NCBI RefSeq assembly: GCF_023703085.1
Contig: NZ_JAMQJY010000001.1
Location: forward strand, 2,046,001-2,110,000
Origin: Alkalicoccobacillus plakortidis
GTDB lineage: Bacteria > Bacillota > Bacilli > Bacillales > Bacillaceae_D
Direction: 5' to 3'
DNA: 64,000 nucleotides
Below, piece by piece: positions 30,131 to 40,315 of the stretch; position 1 is the stretch's first letter, and each line of letters opens with the position of its first letter. Under the pieces are notes generated by a model. That model did not search any database. It worked only from the letters and a program-made list of their open reading frames with translations, and was not told the DNA's origin. The position numbers were made by a program, and so were the translations under genes.

Positions 30131-32374
30131 CTATTCTCCGTCAATTTGTATCATAGACTCAATAATATCCTGACGTCCTTCTTGTTTTGCAAACACTAAT
30201 GCTTTGTACGTTCCAGGTGGAAGGCTCACATCTGTTATTTCTGCTTGAACCATGCCCCGGTCTGAGTAATCTCTCGTCTCAAGGTACGTAATAAATTGAA
30301 ACGTGTCAGGATCATACAACGCAATCCCCGATTCTTCTGCTCCTCCAGGAAGATAATATTCATATCTGTAGGAATTCGGTTTATCTCCGTGCACAAATTG
30401 AAAAGCCATGACTCTTGGATAATCTGGTTCCTCCATAAATAAAATGTAGGGTAGTAAAATATCTTCCTTGCCACCTGTGATCTTAATATGGTCATAATGA
30501 ATGCCTTCACCTAAAATAGATGGCATCAAATCTAGAGAAAGTGTGACTTCTTTTTTCTCTTTAGGTTTTAGTGTCACAGCTGGTGGTGCGTGCCACTCCA
30601 TACCATCTAGCAACACAAAAGGCGGATCAATATGGTACGTATTCGTCTGATCACTTTGATTTTCGACGGTAATGGTTACCGATCGTTTCTCACGAATATC
30701 ATTTTTCGACCATTTTCCAAACGTAATTGCAGCTGGGTACACCAATGTATCTAATTCAAGCGACTTATTTACCTGCAGACGACCTGCCCCTTGCTCGTGC
30801 GGCGCATACAAATCGCCTTCCTTATTAAACAGTTGCTTCGCTGAATTCATCAAGGCAGCTTTTATTTGTTCAGGTGTCCAGTCCGGATGAGCTTGCACAA
30901 GGAGCGCCGCCGCACCTGCTACATGTGGCGCTGACATACTCGTGCCATCAAGTCCCGTATAGCCACCAGGAACCGTGCTATCAATGCTCATCCCCGGTGC
31001 AACAAGATCTGGTTTCACTTCCCATGAAAACGTCACAGGACCACGCGAACTAAACGGCGCTAAGAAATCTTGTTCTTTTCTGTACATCGTACGAAGAATC
31101 GATGAATGAGTCGAATCTAATTTTTCGAGCAGCCATTCCCCATCTTCTTGACTTAATGTTCCTGCTGGCAGTGAGTGTCGTTTCTCCACTCCACCAACAA
31201 ACGGACCTGATGTATTATTATAAATCAACACACCAACTGCGCCGGCTTTCTGCGCAATCTCCACCTTTTCTTCAAATGAAATTCGCCCACGTTTCACTAC
31301 GGCAATTTTACCTCGTGCCTCAAGCTCCTTATAGTCATCACCCATTCCAAAACCAGCTGAAACATATTCAAAATCCCTTCTCAGCGTCCAGCGATCCGTG
31401 CCTTTAAGAGCATTTAACTCTAATTCCTTACTCTCACTTGGGATCGTAATATATGGTGTTTGCATTGGGGGTGCGGATGCCCCAACGGATATCGCTTGTT
31501 GCGCAGTCCCTGGTGAACCCACCGTCCACATAGCCGGGCCACTGTTTCCGCTTGACGTCACAGCAACAACTCCCTGCTCAACTGCTTTATCCAGCGCCAA
31601 ACTCGTTGGCCAATCAGGCCCATTCACGGTATTCCCAAGTGACAAATTTAGAACATCGACTCCGTCCTCAACCGCTTTTTCAATCGCCTCAATTACCTGT
31701 TCCGTTGTGCCTTGACCACCTGGTCCAAGTGCACGATAAGCATAAATTTCTGCCTCAGGAGCCACACCCTGAACTCTGCCGTTCGCTGCAATAATGCCTG
31801 CCACATGTGTTCCATGTAACGTTGGCGGACCCTGAGAGGCCTGCGTTTCCATTGGATCTAAATCAGAATCAATGATGTCATAACCGCCCTTATAATTCCG
31901 CACCAAGTCAGGATGAGTATAGTCAATCCCCGTATCAATGACCGCTACCTTTACACCCTCACCCGTCAGCCTATGTCCCGATTCATCCAACATGCCCCGG
32001 ACAGAACCCGCCCCGATAAAAGGCACACTCTCTTCTAGTGCAGCTTGATAAGTCGCAATTTCATCCACTCGCTCCACATGTTCAATCTGCTTAATTGTAT
32101 CCAAATCTTTTTTGGAAAGACTCATGGAAAAGCCATTATATAATGTGGAAAACTTCTTACGAATGACACTGCCTGGCACTTGTGCGGACACCTCAGCTAG
32201 CGCCTCATCAAGTTTTCCCTGCTTTGCCCCTACTATAACCACCGCCTGCTCTGCCTGCTCCTGCTCTATTACAGTCGTTTGCGCAGGAAGATCAGGATAT
32301 AACACCTCTGCAACTACAGGCGAAGGACTGATTACACATAAAAAAAGTAACAGCCAAATTCGGATTTTCTTCAA
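30131..32374 (-). CDS. Secreted subtilisin-like serine protease, Vpr type
   Basis: 747-aa S8 peptidase: signal peptide (KKIRIWLLLFLCVISPSPVVA), an I9-like propeptide, then the catalytic triad in VAVIDTGIDYTHPDL (Asp), LHGTHVAGII (His) and DGTSMSAPHVAGAAALL (Ser), with oxyanion Asn in SSGNSGPA. A protease-associated (PA) insert lies between His and Ser (ARGKIAVVKRGRISFEEK…VGVLIYNN), as in Vpr. A C-terminal beta-sandwich follows. The start is TTG at 32374 with GGAGGTGA 5 nt upstream; upstream in-frame ATGs lack sites. Degrades extracellular protein. It lies between the atp operon and upp, alone. Confidence 0.9.
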   Translation of the reverse strand: MKKIRIWLLLFLCVISPSPVVAEVLYPDLPAQTTVIEQEQAEQAVVIVGAKQGKLDEALAEVSAQVPGSVIRKKFSTLYNGFSMSLSKKDLDTIKQIEHVERVDEIATYQAALEESVPFIGAGSVRGMLDESGHRLTGEGVKVAVIDTGIDYTHPDLVRNYKGGYDIIDSDLDPMETQASQGPPTLHGTHVAGIIAANGRVQGVAPEAEIYAYRALGPGGQGTTEQVIEAIEKAVEDGVDVLNLSLGNTVNGPDWPTSLALDKAVEQGVVAVTSSGNSGPAMWTVGSPGTAQQAISVGASAPPMQTPYITIPSESKELELNALKGTDRWTLRRDFEYVSAGFGMGDDYKELEARGKIAVVKRGRISFEEKVEIAQKAGAVGVLIYNNTSGPFVGGVEKRHSLPAGTLSQEDGEWLLEKLDSTHSSILRTMYRKEQDFLAPFSSRGPVTFSWEVKPDLVAPGMSIDSTVPGGYTGLDGTSMSAPHVAGAAALLVQAHPDWTPEQIKAALMNSAKQLFNKEGDLYAPHEQGAGRLQVNKSLELDTLVYPAAITFGKWSKNDIREKRSVTITVENQSDQTNTYHIDPPFVLLDGMEWHAPPAVTLKPKEKKEVTLSLDLMPSILGEGIHYDHIKITGGKEDILLPYILFMEEPDYPRVMAFQFVHGDKPNSYRYEYYLPGGAEESGIALYDPDTFQFITYLETRDYSDRGMVQAEITDVSLPPGTYKALVFAKQEGRQDIIESMIQIDGE

Positions 32375-32465
32375 TACTCTCACCTCCATTGCGTTACGTA
32401 TCCTATGTAGTATGAGGGAGTGAGCCACGCATTATACACCTTTTACTCGGGAGAAAAATGGGAAC

Positions 32466-32508
32466 AAAAAAAAGACCTCGCGCGAAACGTATCTCGCTCG
32501 AAATCTTT
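32466..32508 (-). terminator. Terminator of upp
   Basis: Minus strand imperfect GATTTCGAGCGAGA/TTCGCGCGAGGTC stem followed by eight T. Confidence 0.7.
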
Positions 32509-32520
32509 TAGTTCCATCTA

Positions 32521-33150
32521 TTATTTTGTACCAAAAAGTCGGTCGCCAGCATCGCCCAAACCAGGCACGATATAGCCATGATCATCTAACTTCTCATCCA
32601 TAGCCGCTAAATACAAATCAACATCTGGATGCGCCTCATTCAAAGCCTTAACCCCTTCAGGAGCAGCAACCAAACACATTAACTTAATACTTGTCGCTCC
32701 ACGCTTTTTAATACTCGTAATCGCATCAATCGCCGAACCACCCGTTGCAAGCATCGGATCAATGACAATAAAGTCACGCTCCTCCACATCCTTTGGCAGC
32801 TTCACATAATACTCAACCGGCTTTAATGTTTCTGGATCACGATACAAACCAACATGTCCAACCTTAGCAGCTGGAATCATGCGCAAAATACCATCCGTCA
32901 TCCCTAGACCCGCACGTAAAATCGGTACAACCCCAAGTTTTTTCCCTGCGATCCGATTCGCTTTTGCTGGCCCAACAGGTGTTTCAACCGTTGTCTCCTC
33001 AAGCGGTAAATCACGTGTAATCTCAAAAGCCATCAGCGCCGCAACTTCCTCAACCAGCTCACGAAATTCCTTCGTTCCCGTTTCCTTATCACGTATGTAT
33101 GATAACTTATGCTGAATTAGAGGGTGATCAAAAACATATACTTTACTCAT
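32521..33150 (-). CDS. upp: Uracil phosphoribosyltransferase
   Basis: A 209-aa pyrimidine salvage enzyme converting uracil and PRPP to UMP. The PRPP loop is [16 protein letters not shown]; the uracil-binding C-terminus is [17 protein letters not shown]. The frame extends to 33201, but ATG 33150 gives the family N-terminus [12 protein letters not shown] and has GGAGCGATTGCC upstream. glyA lies upstream, separated by a family A array. Confidence 0.96.
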   Translation of the reverse strand: MSKVYVFDHPLIQHKLSYIRDKETGTKEFRELVEEVAALMAFEITRDLPLEETTVETPVGPAKANRIAGKKLGVVPILRAGLGMTDGILRMIPAAKVGHVGLYRDPETLKPVEYYVKLPKDVEERDFIVIDPMLATGGSAIDAITSIKKRGATSIKLMCLVAAPEGVKALNEAHPDVDLYLAAMDEKLDDHGYIVPGLGDAGDRLFGTK

Positions 33151-33224
33151 GGCAATCGCTCCTTTTATTGGACTTTCCTTAAAGCATTCTAGCGGAAACA
33201 AGCTCCTTGTTCAAGTCTGAATAC

Positions 33225-33570
33225 TTTTTTGGGGCGGAGTGGAGGTGGAGAAGTTCTTGGTAATGCGCGACGGCTCTTGGTGTGGCGCGGAAACTCTTGG
33301 TAAGAGGATCTGGCTTTTGGTGTGGCGGTGCCGTTCTTAGTAAATTGCTCTTTCCTCTTAGTTAAGATACATAAGTTCTTCGTTTTAGGTCCCTGCTCTT
33401 GGTTATAAGTGCTTCTCTCTTGGTATCGCACCCTACCTCTTGCTATGTCATCCGTCCTTCTTGATCCGGTGCTCATTCCGCTTGCTATCGTCCTCCGGCT
33501 CTGGCTAAAATTCCATATTGTCTTGATCCCACCATTATTCTTCTTGCCAAATCCCCAAACCTTCAATCTG
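33225..33570. repeat. Family A array, locus 6
   Basis: About 16 loose units with cores CTTGGT, CTTGCT and variants (CTTAGT, CTTGAT) at 20-21 bp spacing, between the upp start and the glyA terminator. More degenerate than loci 2-4. A minus-strand Arg-rich frame is a repeat translation. Confidence 0.8.
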
Positions 33571-33571
33571 T

Positions 33572-33593
33572 TATAAAAATGGGCATTTTTATT
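33572..33593. repeat. 22-bp palindrome, copy 7
   Basis: TATAAAAATG-GG-CATTTTTATT followed by CCTTATTTC, at the glyA-side border of array locus 6. Confidence 0.8.
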
Positions 33594-33614
33594 CCTTATT
33601 TCTTTTACTCTTTA

Positions 33615-33657
33615 CAAAAACCTCCTGCCCCGCAACATGCGGTACAAGAGGTTTTAT
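33615..33657 (-). terminator. Terminator of glyA
   Basis: Minus strand AAAACCTCTTGTACCGCA/TGCGGGGCAGGAGGTTTT stem-loop. Confidence 0.8.
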
Positions 33658-33662
33658 CTGTT

Positions 33663-34917
33663 TTATAGGTTTGGATACATTGGGTATTTTGCTGTTAGGT
33701 TCGCGACACGTGTGCGAACTTGCTCGGCTACTTCTTCGCTATCAACATTTTTCAATGTTAATGCGATGAGTTTACCGACTTCTTCCATTGCTTCAGCATC
33801 AAAACCACGAGATGTAACAGCAGCTGTTCCTAAACGGATACCGCTTGTTACGAATGGGCTTTGAGGGTCGAATGGAATCGTGTTTTTATTTGTTGTAATA
33901 CCTACGTGGTCAAGTGCTTTTTCTGCTACTTTTCCAGTAAGTTCTAGAGATTGAAGGTCCATTAATAATAAATGGTTATCTGATCCACCTGAAACAAGAT
34001 TAATGCCTTCTGATTTCAGCGTTTCTCCAAGATGTTTTGCATTATCAATGATATTTTGTGCATATGTTTTAAATTCTGGTTTAAGTGCTTCACCAAATGC
34101 AACGGCTTTAGCGGAGATAACGTGCATGAGTGGTCCACCTTGAATACCAGGGAAGATCGACTTATTTAGTGCTTTGCCGTATTTTTCACCAATTTCTTCG
34201 TTGGTCAAAATAATTCCGCCGCGTGGTCCGCGAAGGGTTTTGTGAGTTGTTGACGTAACAAAATGGGCATGTGGAACTGGGTTTTGGTGTAATCCAGCTG
34301 CTACTAGACCTGCGATGTGCGCCATATCAACCATTAAAAATGCTCCAACTTCATCGGCGATTTCACGGAATTTTGCAAAGTCAATTTCGCGTGGGTACGC
34401 ACTTGCTCCTGCAACGATCATTTTTGGTTTGTGCTCTTTTGCTAGTTCACGAACAACATCATAATCTATAAGTTGAGTCTCTTTATCGACACCATACTCA
34501 ACAAAATTATATTGAACACCACTAAAGTTTACAGGGCTACCATGAGTTAAGTGACCACCGTGAGATAGGTTCATCCCAAGTACAGTATCTCCTTGGTCAA
34601 GCACTGTAAAATACACAGCCATATTCGCTTGGGCTCCTGAGTGGGGCTTGGACGTTTGCATAAGCGGAACCAAAAATTTCATTTACTCGTTCTTGTGCCA
34701 CTTCTTCTACGATGTCAACATATTCACAACCACCGTAATAGCGACGACCTGGGTAACCCTCTGCATATTTGTTTGTTAATACAGAACCCTGAGCCTCCAT
34801 TACCGCTTCACTAACAAAGTTTTCTGAGGCAATTAATTCAATTTTGTCGCGCTGACGACCTAACTCCAAATTAATTGCTTCTAGAATTTTCGGATCTTGC
34901 TTCTTTAGATTCTCCAT
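33663..34917 (-). CDS. glyA: Serine hydroxymethyltransferase (frameshift in this sequence)
   Basis: PLP enzyme interconverting serine and glycine with tetrahydrofolate; 417 aa after repair. The Schiff-base Lys is in [28 protein letters not shown] and GGSDNHLLL are also diagnostic. The frame breaks at 34646-34651 (plus strand GCTTGG); GCTGG restores [19 protein letters not shown]. The start is ATG 34917 with GAGGGGAATGGGTA upstream. Central one-carbon gene, so a sequence error is likely. Confidence 0.93.
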
Positions 34918-35052
34918 TACCCATTCCCCTCTCAAAAACCGCTCTCATTCGGTTTTAGACTATTTCTTTAAAGATTCAACTATATACTATCATATAATTA
35001 AGAGTATTTCCGTAACATTTGGTGAAATTCGTGAAAATCATTCTGTTTTTAC

Positions 35053-35601
35053 TTATTCGTATACAGCTCTTATTCCACCAATTAACTTAGGACGGGTAAT
35101 CGCCATTGTTACGTGGGCCGCCCCAATCTCTTTGATTTGACTTCGAACAGGCACGGCTACTTGTCTTAAGTGCATGCCTATAAATGTATCGCCAATATCA
35201 ATTCCCGCATCTGCACGTATGGATTCGACTAAAACCGGAGAGTTCATTTGTGAGAAGGCATATTCAGCCATCGCTCCTCCCGCTTTACGAATCGGAACAG
35301 CTGACACTGGTTCATACCCACGCGTTCTAGCAGAATTTGCTTCTACCACAAGTGCTCGATTAAGGTGCTCACAGCACTGAAATGCTAGTTCAACACCAGT
35401 TTTTTCTTTGTAAGCCAAAAGCGTTTGGTAAATAGCTGTAGCTACTTCCTCAGAACCATTTGTGCCGATATGCTCGCCGATGACCTCACTTGTGCTTGTG
35501 CCTATGACTAACAAATCCCCCGTAGTTAGCGACTTGGCTTGGTGTAGATCTTCAAGCAGCTTTGAGAGAGAGAATGTAATTGTCTCGGATAATTTACTCA
35601 T
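35053..35601 (-). CDS. ywlG: UPF0340 protein YwlG
   Basis: 182 aa, cytosolic, no signal peptide. Matches the UPF0340/TIGR01440 family by [17 protein letters not shown] and by position between rpiB and glyA. Biochemical role unknown. It starts 9 bp after the rpiB stop, so it is cotranscribed with rpiB. Confidence 0.88.
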   Translation of the reverse strand: MSKLSETITFSLSKLLEDLHQAKSLTTGDLLVIGTSTSEVIGEHIGTNGSEEVATAIYQTLLAYKEKTGVELAFQCCEHLNRALVVEANSARTRGYEPVSAVPIRKAGGAMAEYAFSQMNSPVLVESIRADAGIDIGDTFIGMHLRQVAVPVRSQIKEIGAAHVTMAITRPKLIGGIRAVYE

Positions 35602-35610
35602 AAGCCGCTC

Positions 35611-36048
35611 CTAACATTCGTATTTAGACACCTTTTCAATACGATTCGCATGTCGTCCACCTTCAAATTCGGTTTGTAACCAAGTACGAACAATTTCAAT
35701 CGCAATACCAGGACCAACTACTCGCTCTCCCATTGCTAACATGTTGCTATCGTTGTGCTCACGTGTCATTTTTGCCGTGAATAAGTCATGTACAAGCGCA
35801 CAGCGAATCCCTTTTACTTTATTCGCTGAAATGGACATACCAATACCTGTCCCACAAATGAGAATGCCTCGATTGAAGGTTCCATCTGCTACTTTTTCAG
35901 CAGTTGGGAAAGCATAATCGGCATAATCAACAGATGCTTTTGAATTTGGACCAAAATCCTCACACTCATGTCCGAGTTCAATGATTACTTCTTTAATACT
36001 CTCTTTTAAATCCACTCCTGCGTGATCTGAAGCAATTGCAATTTTCAT
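35611..36048 (-). CDS. rpiB: Ribose-5-phosphate isomerase B
   Basis: A 145-aa LacAB/RpiB sugar isomerase interconverting ribose-5-P and ribulose-5-P in the pentose-phosphate pathway. Hallmarks are IASDHAGVDLKE, the catalytic Cys in GILICGTGIGMSISANK and MTREHNDSNMLAMGERVVG. ATG 36048 follows AAAGGTGG with 8-nt spacing; the frame extends four codons further with no site. Confidence 0.93.
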   Translation of the reverse strand: MKIAIASDHAGVDLKESIKEVIIELGHECEDFGPNSKASVDYADYAFPTAEKVADGTFNRGILICGTGIGMSISANKVKGIRCALVHDLFTAKMTREHNDSNMLAMGERVVGPGIAIEIVRTWLQTEFEGGRHANRIEKVSKYEC

Positions 36049-36079
36049 CAAGGTTACCACCTTTATAAGATTGGTTTAT

Positions 36080-36112
36080 AAAAAAAACGCCTTCATTCAG
36101 ATAGGCGTTTTC
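36080..36112 (-). terminator. Terminator of the chemoreceptor gene
   Basis: Minus strand AAAACGCCTATCTGAAT…GGCGTTTT hairpin followed by T-run, between the MCP gene and rpiB. Confidence 0.8.
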
Positions 36113-36123
36113 TTTAGATGTAG

Positions 36124-37422
36124 TTATATTGTAAACCTTTCGATCGTTGCCTTCAATCTCTTCGCCTGAACAGATAATTCCTGCGCGGCTTTTGACGTGT
36201 CAGCAATGACACTTGTTTGCTCATTTGCAAGCTTCGTAACACTTGATGAATCGCGTGATGTTTCTTCCGCGATTGCAGCCACTTCCTGAGAGGCTTTTGC
36301 AGTTACTTGAATGGCTTTCATTTGGTTATCAACCATGCCAGTAATATCAGAAATAACAGCAGCCACTTCGTCTACGGAACGGGTCATTTCTTTCATTGCC
36401 CGGCTCGTTTCCTCACCTTGTTTGGATTGCTCATTCGCTTCAGCTACTTGATCGCTAATCTGCAGGACCACATTTTTCACTTCTGTCTGAATGGTATGTA
36501 CAAGATTTGTAATATCGGCAACAGCTTGTGCACTTTCATCGGCTAACTTACGCACCTCTTCGGCCACAACGGCAAATCCCTTACCTTGTTCTCCAGCACG
36601 AGCCGCTTCAATCGAGGCATTTAACGCCAAAAGATTTGTCTGACCAGCAATTTCACCAACAAGTGAAATAATTTGTTCCACCTCACCAGCTTGTTTCTCT
36701 AATTTTTTTACAGCCCCTAGTGATGCTTGATTATTGTTGGCTAACAGTCGAATTCCTTCAACTAGGCCTTTAATAACCGTTCTGCTTTCACTAAGGTTGT
36801 GAACCAGTTGCTTGGAGGAATTGCGAGATTGGTCTGCACGACTTTTCACTTGCTCTGCAATTTGTTTTGCCTCATTCATTGATTCAGCATTTTTACGACT
36901 GACTTCTGCTGAACCAACCGCCCCTTCGGAAATGGATTGAAGTGTTTCTCCCATTTTTTTCACTCGTGAGGAAGCCAGTTCAGAAGACTGTGTCATATCA
37001 CTCACTCGTTGCTCTGTTGCCAAAAAACTAGAATCTATATCCTGAACCATTTGTCGCAAATTAAGTAGCATTTCATTATACGCTTCGCCTAATGCTCGAA
37101 TCTCATCATCGGATCCTGTAATGATGACATCCTCCTGAATATCACCAGCCGCAGCTCTCCTTGCTGATGCTTCCAGACGATTAAGCGGTTTAGTGATATA
37201 ACCCGCCGCGAAAAAGCAGAGTATACCTGTCCACACAACACCTGCAATAAGAGTCAAAATGGTGAAGATCTCACTATTTAATCCTAACCATTCAGAAAAA
37301 TAATCAGATAGGACAAAGATAAATAAAGAACTGATTCCATAAGTAACCAGTGCTAAGCCACTAACTCCGAGTACTAGCTTCTTACGGAGACTAAAACGAT
37401 ACGAAGGTTTTTCCCTTTCCAA
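36124..37422 (-). CDS. Methyl-accepting chemotaxis protein without extracellular sensor domain
   Basis: 432 aa. Two closely spaced membrane helices (about 15-35 and 45-65) with only a short outer loop, a HAMP domain ([19 protein letters not shown]), then a long signalling coiled coil with the hairpin tip [39 protein letters not shown] region. With no ligand-binding ectodomain, it may sense membrane state or partner proteins (inference). It lies between ywlE and rpiB, an arrangement not found in B. subtilis. Confidence 0.88.
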   Translation of the reverse strand: MEREKPSYRFSLRKKLVLGVSGLALVTYGISSLFIFVLSDYFSEWLGLNSEIFTILTLIAGVVWTGILCFFAAGYITKPLNRLEASARRAAAGDIQEDVIITGSDDEIRALGEAYNEMLLNLRQMVQDIDSSFLATEQRVSDMTQSSELASSRVKKMGETLQSISEGAVGSAEVSRKNAESMNEAKQIAEQVKSRADQSRNSSKQLVHNLSESRTVIKGLVEGIRLLANNNQASLGAVKKLEKQAGEVEQIISLVGEIAGQTNLLALNASIEAARAGEQGKGFAVVAEEVRKLADESAQAVADITNLVHTIQTEVKNVVLQISDQVAEANEQSKQGEETSRAMKEMTRSVDEVAAVISDITGMVDNQMKAIQVTAKASQEVAAIAEETSRDSSSVTKLANEQTSVIADTSKAAQELSVQAKRLKATIERFTI

Positions 37423-37440
37423 CTCAACATCCCCTTACGC

Positions 37441-37875
37441 TCACATTTTCCATTTCTCAAGCAACTCATCTATACATTGCTCAAGTTCAATCCCTACTTG
37501 TTCATATTCTTCTTTTGGACCACCAATTGGATCCGCAATATCTCCGCCTGTTGCTGCATATCCCTTTAACGTGTGCACTTTTCCAGATGCATTTGGATGT
37601 TTGATGGAAAGCATCTCTTTGTGGCTAGATGTCATCGTCAAAATCACATCTGCCCAACTGACTAATTCAGCCGATACAGACTGCGAAAAATGTTGATGGC
37701 TAATTCCTCGTTGATCTAGCACATCCGCCGTACCCTGAGAGATCGGCACACCAGGCCAGGCCGTTACCCCTGCAGATTTTACAGAAAGTTGATCACCAGC
37801 TTTTTCTTTTAGTAGGTACTCCGCCAACGGAGACCGGCATGTGTTTCCCGTACAGACAAATAAGATGTTTTTCAA
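37441..37875 (-). CDS. ywlE: Protein-arginine phosphatase YwlE (LMW-PTP fold)
   Basis: 144 aa. P-loop VCTGNTCRSPLAEYL with nucleophile Cys8 and Arg14. The Thr12 in the loop is the residue that favours phospho-arginine in YwlE (known), so it should reverse McsB arginine phosphorylation. The general acid Asp is in GGDIADPIGG. Start is TTG 37875 with AGGAGCTG 9 nt upstream. Confidence 0.9.
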   Translation of the reverse strand: MKNILFVCTGNTCRSPLAEYLLKEKAGDQLSVKSAGVTAWPGVPISQGTADVLDQRGISHQHFSQSVSAELVSWADVILTMTSSHKEMLSIKHPNASGKVHTLKGYAATGGDIADPIGGPKEEYEQVGIELEQCIDELLEKWKM

Positions 37876-37931
37876 CTTAGACAGCTCCTTTTTAAATAAA
37901 GTGTTGCCCTTATTCTACCATCTCTCGTCTG

Positions 37932-38475
37932 TTAAAGTGGAAACATAATTTTCACACCGAATCCAATAAGAATACAGCCACCCAGAAGCTCTCCATAGAT
38001 GCCAATATACTGTTGAAAACGCGAGCCAATCATCAGACCTAGCCACGACAATATCATACTAACTAGTCCAATTAGACACACTGTCAAAATCGTTTTCGCT
38101 CCTAAAATCCCAAAGCTCAAACCAGCAGAAAAACTATCCAAGCTCACACTAATCGCAAAAGCAGCTAGCCCCCATCCAACCGGCTTCAAAAAAGAATTAT
38201 CCTCCGTAGAAAACGCAGACAAAATCATTTGAAGACCAATTAAAAACAACAGCCCCCCGCCAATATAAACGGCGACCATATCAAAATAGAGCGAAAGCCA
38301 TTTTCCCGCAGCCATGCCCAAAAGCGGCATCGCTACATGAAACAATCCAATGGTTAACCCAATCCGAAAAATCTGCCGACCACGCAGCCCCAAGCATTCC
38401 CATTCCAAGCGTCACCGAAAACGCATCCATGCCAAGCGCAGCTGACATAATTAATATCGTCACAAATTCACTCAT
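37932..38475 (-). CDS. mntP: Manganese exporter MntP (frameshift in this sequence)
   Basis: 180 aa after repair; six helices with the two DUF204 repeats: ALGMDAFSVTLGMGM in helix 1 and AISVSLDSFSAGLSFG in helix 4, whose Asp residues bind Mn(II). The break is at 38390-38395 (GCTTGG on the minus strand); GCTGG restores GMGMLGLRGRQIFRIG. Homologous to YwlD/YtaF-like putative Mn efflux pumps. Expected in the plasma membrane. Confidence 0.85.
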
Positions 38476-38525
38476 TGTTAACTCACTCCCCGAACATGCT
38501 ATTTGAATGTATGCATGCCCAAGCC

Positions 38526-38562
38526 AAAATAGACAACCTATGTGAGAGGTTGTCTATTTTTT
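38526..38562. terminator. Orphan terminator-like hairpin
   Basis: ATAGACAACCT/AGGTTGTCTAT stem followed by TTTTTTG on the plus strand. No plus-strand gene precedes it; it borders array C on the mntP side, just upstream of the mntP start. Confidence 0.6.
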
Positions 38563-38565
38563 GAT

Positions 38566-38997
38566 GAGGTGGGGTGGAGCACGACACTTTAGTTCCGCTC
38601 ATGGATCTCTGCTTTCCCCTCATGGCGGCCTGGTTCCGCTCATTGACCTCCGCTTTTCGCTCATGGCGGCTCGGTTCCGCTCATGGATCTCTGTTTTTCG
38701 CTCATGGCGACCTGGTTCCGCTCATACATCTCCACTTTTCGCTCATGGCGACCTGGTTCCGCTCATACATCTCCACTTTTCGCTCATGGCGACCTGGTTC
38801 CGCTCATACATCTCCACTTTTCGCTCATGGCGACCTGGTTCCGCTCATACATCTCCACTTTTCGCTCATGGCGACCTGGTTCCGCTCATTGGTCTTCGCT
38901 TTTCGCTCATGACGGCCTGACTCCGCTCATGAATCTCCACTTTCCGCTCATGGCGGCCTCGTTACGCTCATTGACCTCCACTTTCCGCTCATAGGCC
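38566..38997. repeat. Family C 41-bp dimer array
   Basis: About 20 units. The dimer is a 21-bp half starting GTTCCGCTCATACATCTCC and a 20-bp half TTTTCGCTCATGGCGACCTG; four consecutive central dimers are identical, the outer ones diverge, so expansion is recent in the middle. Lies between two terminator-like hairpins. No NERD gene is next to it. The Arg/Ser-rich frames in all registers are repeat translations. Confidence 0.92.
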
Positions 38998-39026
38998 TAT
39001 CCTCATTTCACTTAGTCTCCCCACGC

Positions 39027-39053
39027 AAAAAAACCGGCACTCGGCCGGTTTTC
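39027..39053 (-). terminator. Terminator of ywlC
   Basis: Minus strand AAAACCGGCCGAGTGCCGGTTTT hairpin, with T-run, 6 bp after the ywlC stop. Confidence 0.88.
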
Positions 39054-39058
39054 TACTT

Positions 39059-40102
39059 TCACTCTATAATTCTTCCTCCCGCCGCCTTGAGCAAGCGGTT
39101 CATGACCGCGGCTCCGACTCCACTTTCAGGGAATACTTCTGAGTAGATGACATCAATGTGATGATCATCAAATTGGCGCAGGCCATTGTATAGCAGGGCT
39201 GCGGTTTTAGCCAGGTCTCCATCGGCTCCGCAGGCAAATACAAAGTCGGCTTTGTATTTGTGCTGGCGGTTCTCTGTTGTAAGTACGCCGACACGATTAC
39301 CCTGCGCCGTCTCACTGGCAACCAACTCATGAATCCGATCTGGATCACGGACAAGCGTTAGACTTCCTTTTGGCGCGTAGTGTGTATATTTCATACCTGG
39401 AGACTTTGGAGCTTGTCCTTCTGTAACCAAGGCTTGGTCCAGTTCAACATCCGCCGCAACTTCTGCGATCTGCTCCAGTGTAATTCCACCTGGGCGAAAG
39501 ATGACCGGGTGCTGACCACTAATGTCGAGCACGGTTGATTCTAGACCTACACCGGTTGGTCCTCCGTCGATTACCCCAGCAATTCTGCCCGCTAAATCAG
39601 TCCACACGTGGTCGGCTGTTGTTGGGCTTGGTCTACCTGAAAGGTTAGCACTCGGCGCAGCAACTGGCACATCCGCTTTTAAAAGTAGTTCTCGAGCAAC
39701 CGGATGTGACGGCATTCGCACGGCTACAGTATCTAACCCGGCGGTAACATCAGATGGAACCCGATCACTTGCTTTAAAAATAAGCGTTAATGGACCCGGC
39801 CAGTAAGCCTTCATTAGCTTTTCAGCCACTTCAGGTATTTCCGTTACTAATTCATCCAACTGTGCTCGATCCGCAATATGCACAATGAGCGGATTGTCAT
39901 TCGGACGACCTTTTGCTCGGAAAATCTCTTTCACCGCATCTGAATCCAGTGCATTTCCTCCTAATCCATAAACCGTCTCGGTTGGAAACGCAACCACGTT
40001 TCCTTGCTTAATCCATTGTGCGGCTTCTTGCAGGTATTTCTCTTTATTCTGAAGATTCATTGACTTATTCACATTCCAACGTTTTGTCTGTATATAACTC
40101 AT
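39059..40102 (-). CDS. ywlC: Threonylcarbamoyl-AMP synthase (Sua5/YwlC)
   Basis: 347 aa. Makes threonylcarbamoyl-AMP from threonine, bicarbonate and ATP for t6A37 modification of ANN-decoding tRNAs. The YrdC domain has VAFPTETVYGLGG and KGRPNDNPLIVHI; the extra C-terminal Sua5 domain (about 245-345) follows the linker SPGMKYTHYAPKG, as in long-form Sua5. AGGAGCTG precedes ATG 40102. Confidence 0.94.
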   Translation of the reverse strand: MSYIQTKRWNVNKSMNLQNKEKYLQEAAQWIKQGNVVAFPTETVYGLGGNALDSDAVKEIFRAKGRPNDNPLIVHIADRAQLDELVTEIPEVAEKLMKAYWPGPLTLIFKASDRVPSDVTAGLDTVAVRMPSHPVARELLLKADVPVAAPSANLSGRPSPTTADHVWTDLAGRIAGVIDGGPTGVGLESTVLDISGQHPVIFRPGGITLEQIAEVAADVELDQALVTEGQAPKSPGMKYTHYAPKGSLTLVRDPDRIHELVASETAQGNRVGVLTTENRQHKYKADFVFACGADGDLAKTAALLYNGLRQFDDHHIDVIYSEVFPESGVGAAVMNRLLKAAGGRIIE

Positions 40103-40258
40103 ATCACAGCTCCTATCCTCCTCATTTTGAGATGTGCATTCTCTTTTGTCAACTTCCTTTAAAAAGTGACCAAATCCCTAGTAATGATAAGGGTTACAGG
40201 CTACTAATTTCGTAGCTACAATCAAATAAAAACACCCGTTCGTATACAACGAACAAGG

Positions 40259-40315
40259 TTACCCACACCTGTGGATAACCTGTAGATAAGCCGTCAGTTC
40301 TGCGATTTATTCACA
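40259..40315. promoter_or_regulatory. DnaA-box cluster between ywlC and ywlB
   Basis: Four DnaA-box-like 9-mers in 57 bp: TTACCCACA (40259), TGTGGATAA (40270, perfect consensus in reverse), TGTAGATAA (40281, reverse) and TTATTCACA (40307). B. subtilis has a chromosomal DnaA-box cluster at ywlC-ywlB, so both position and content appear conserved. Confidence 0.7.
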
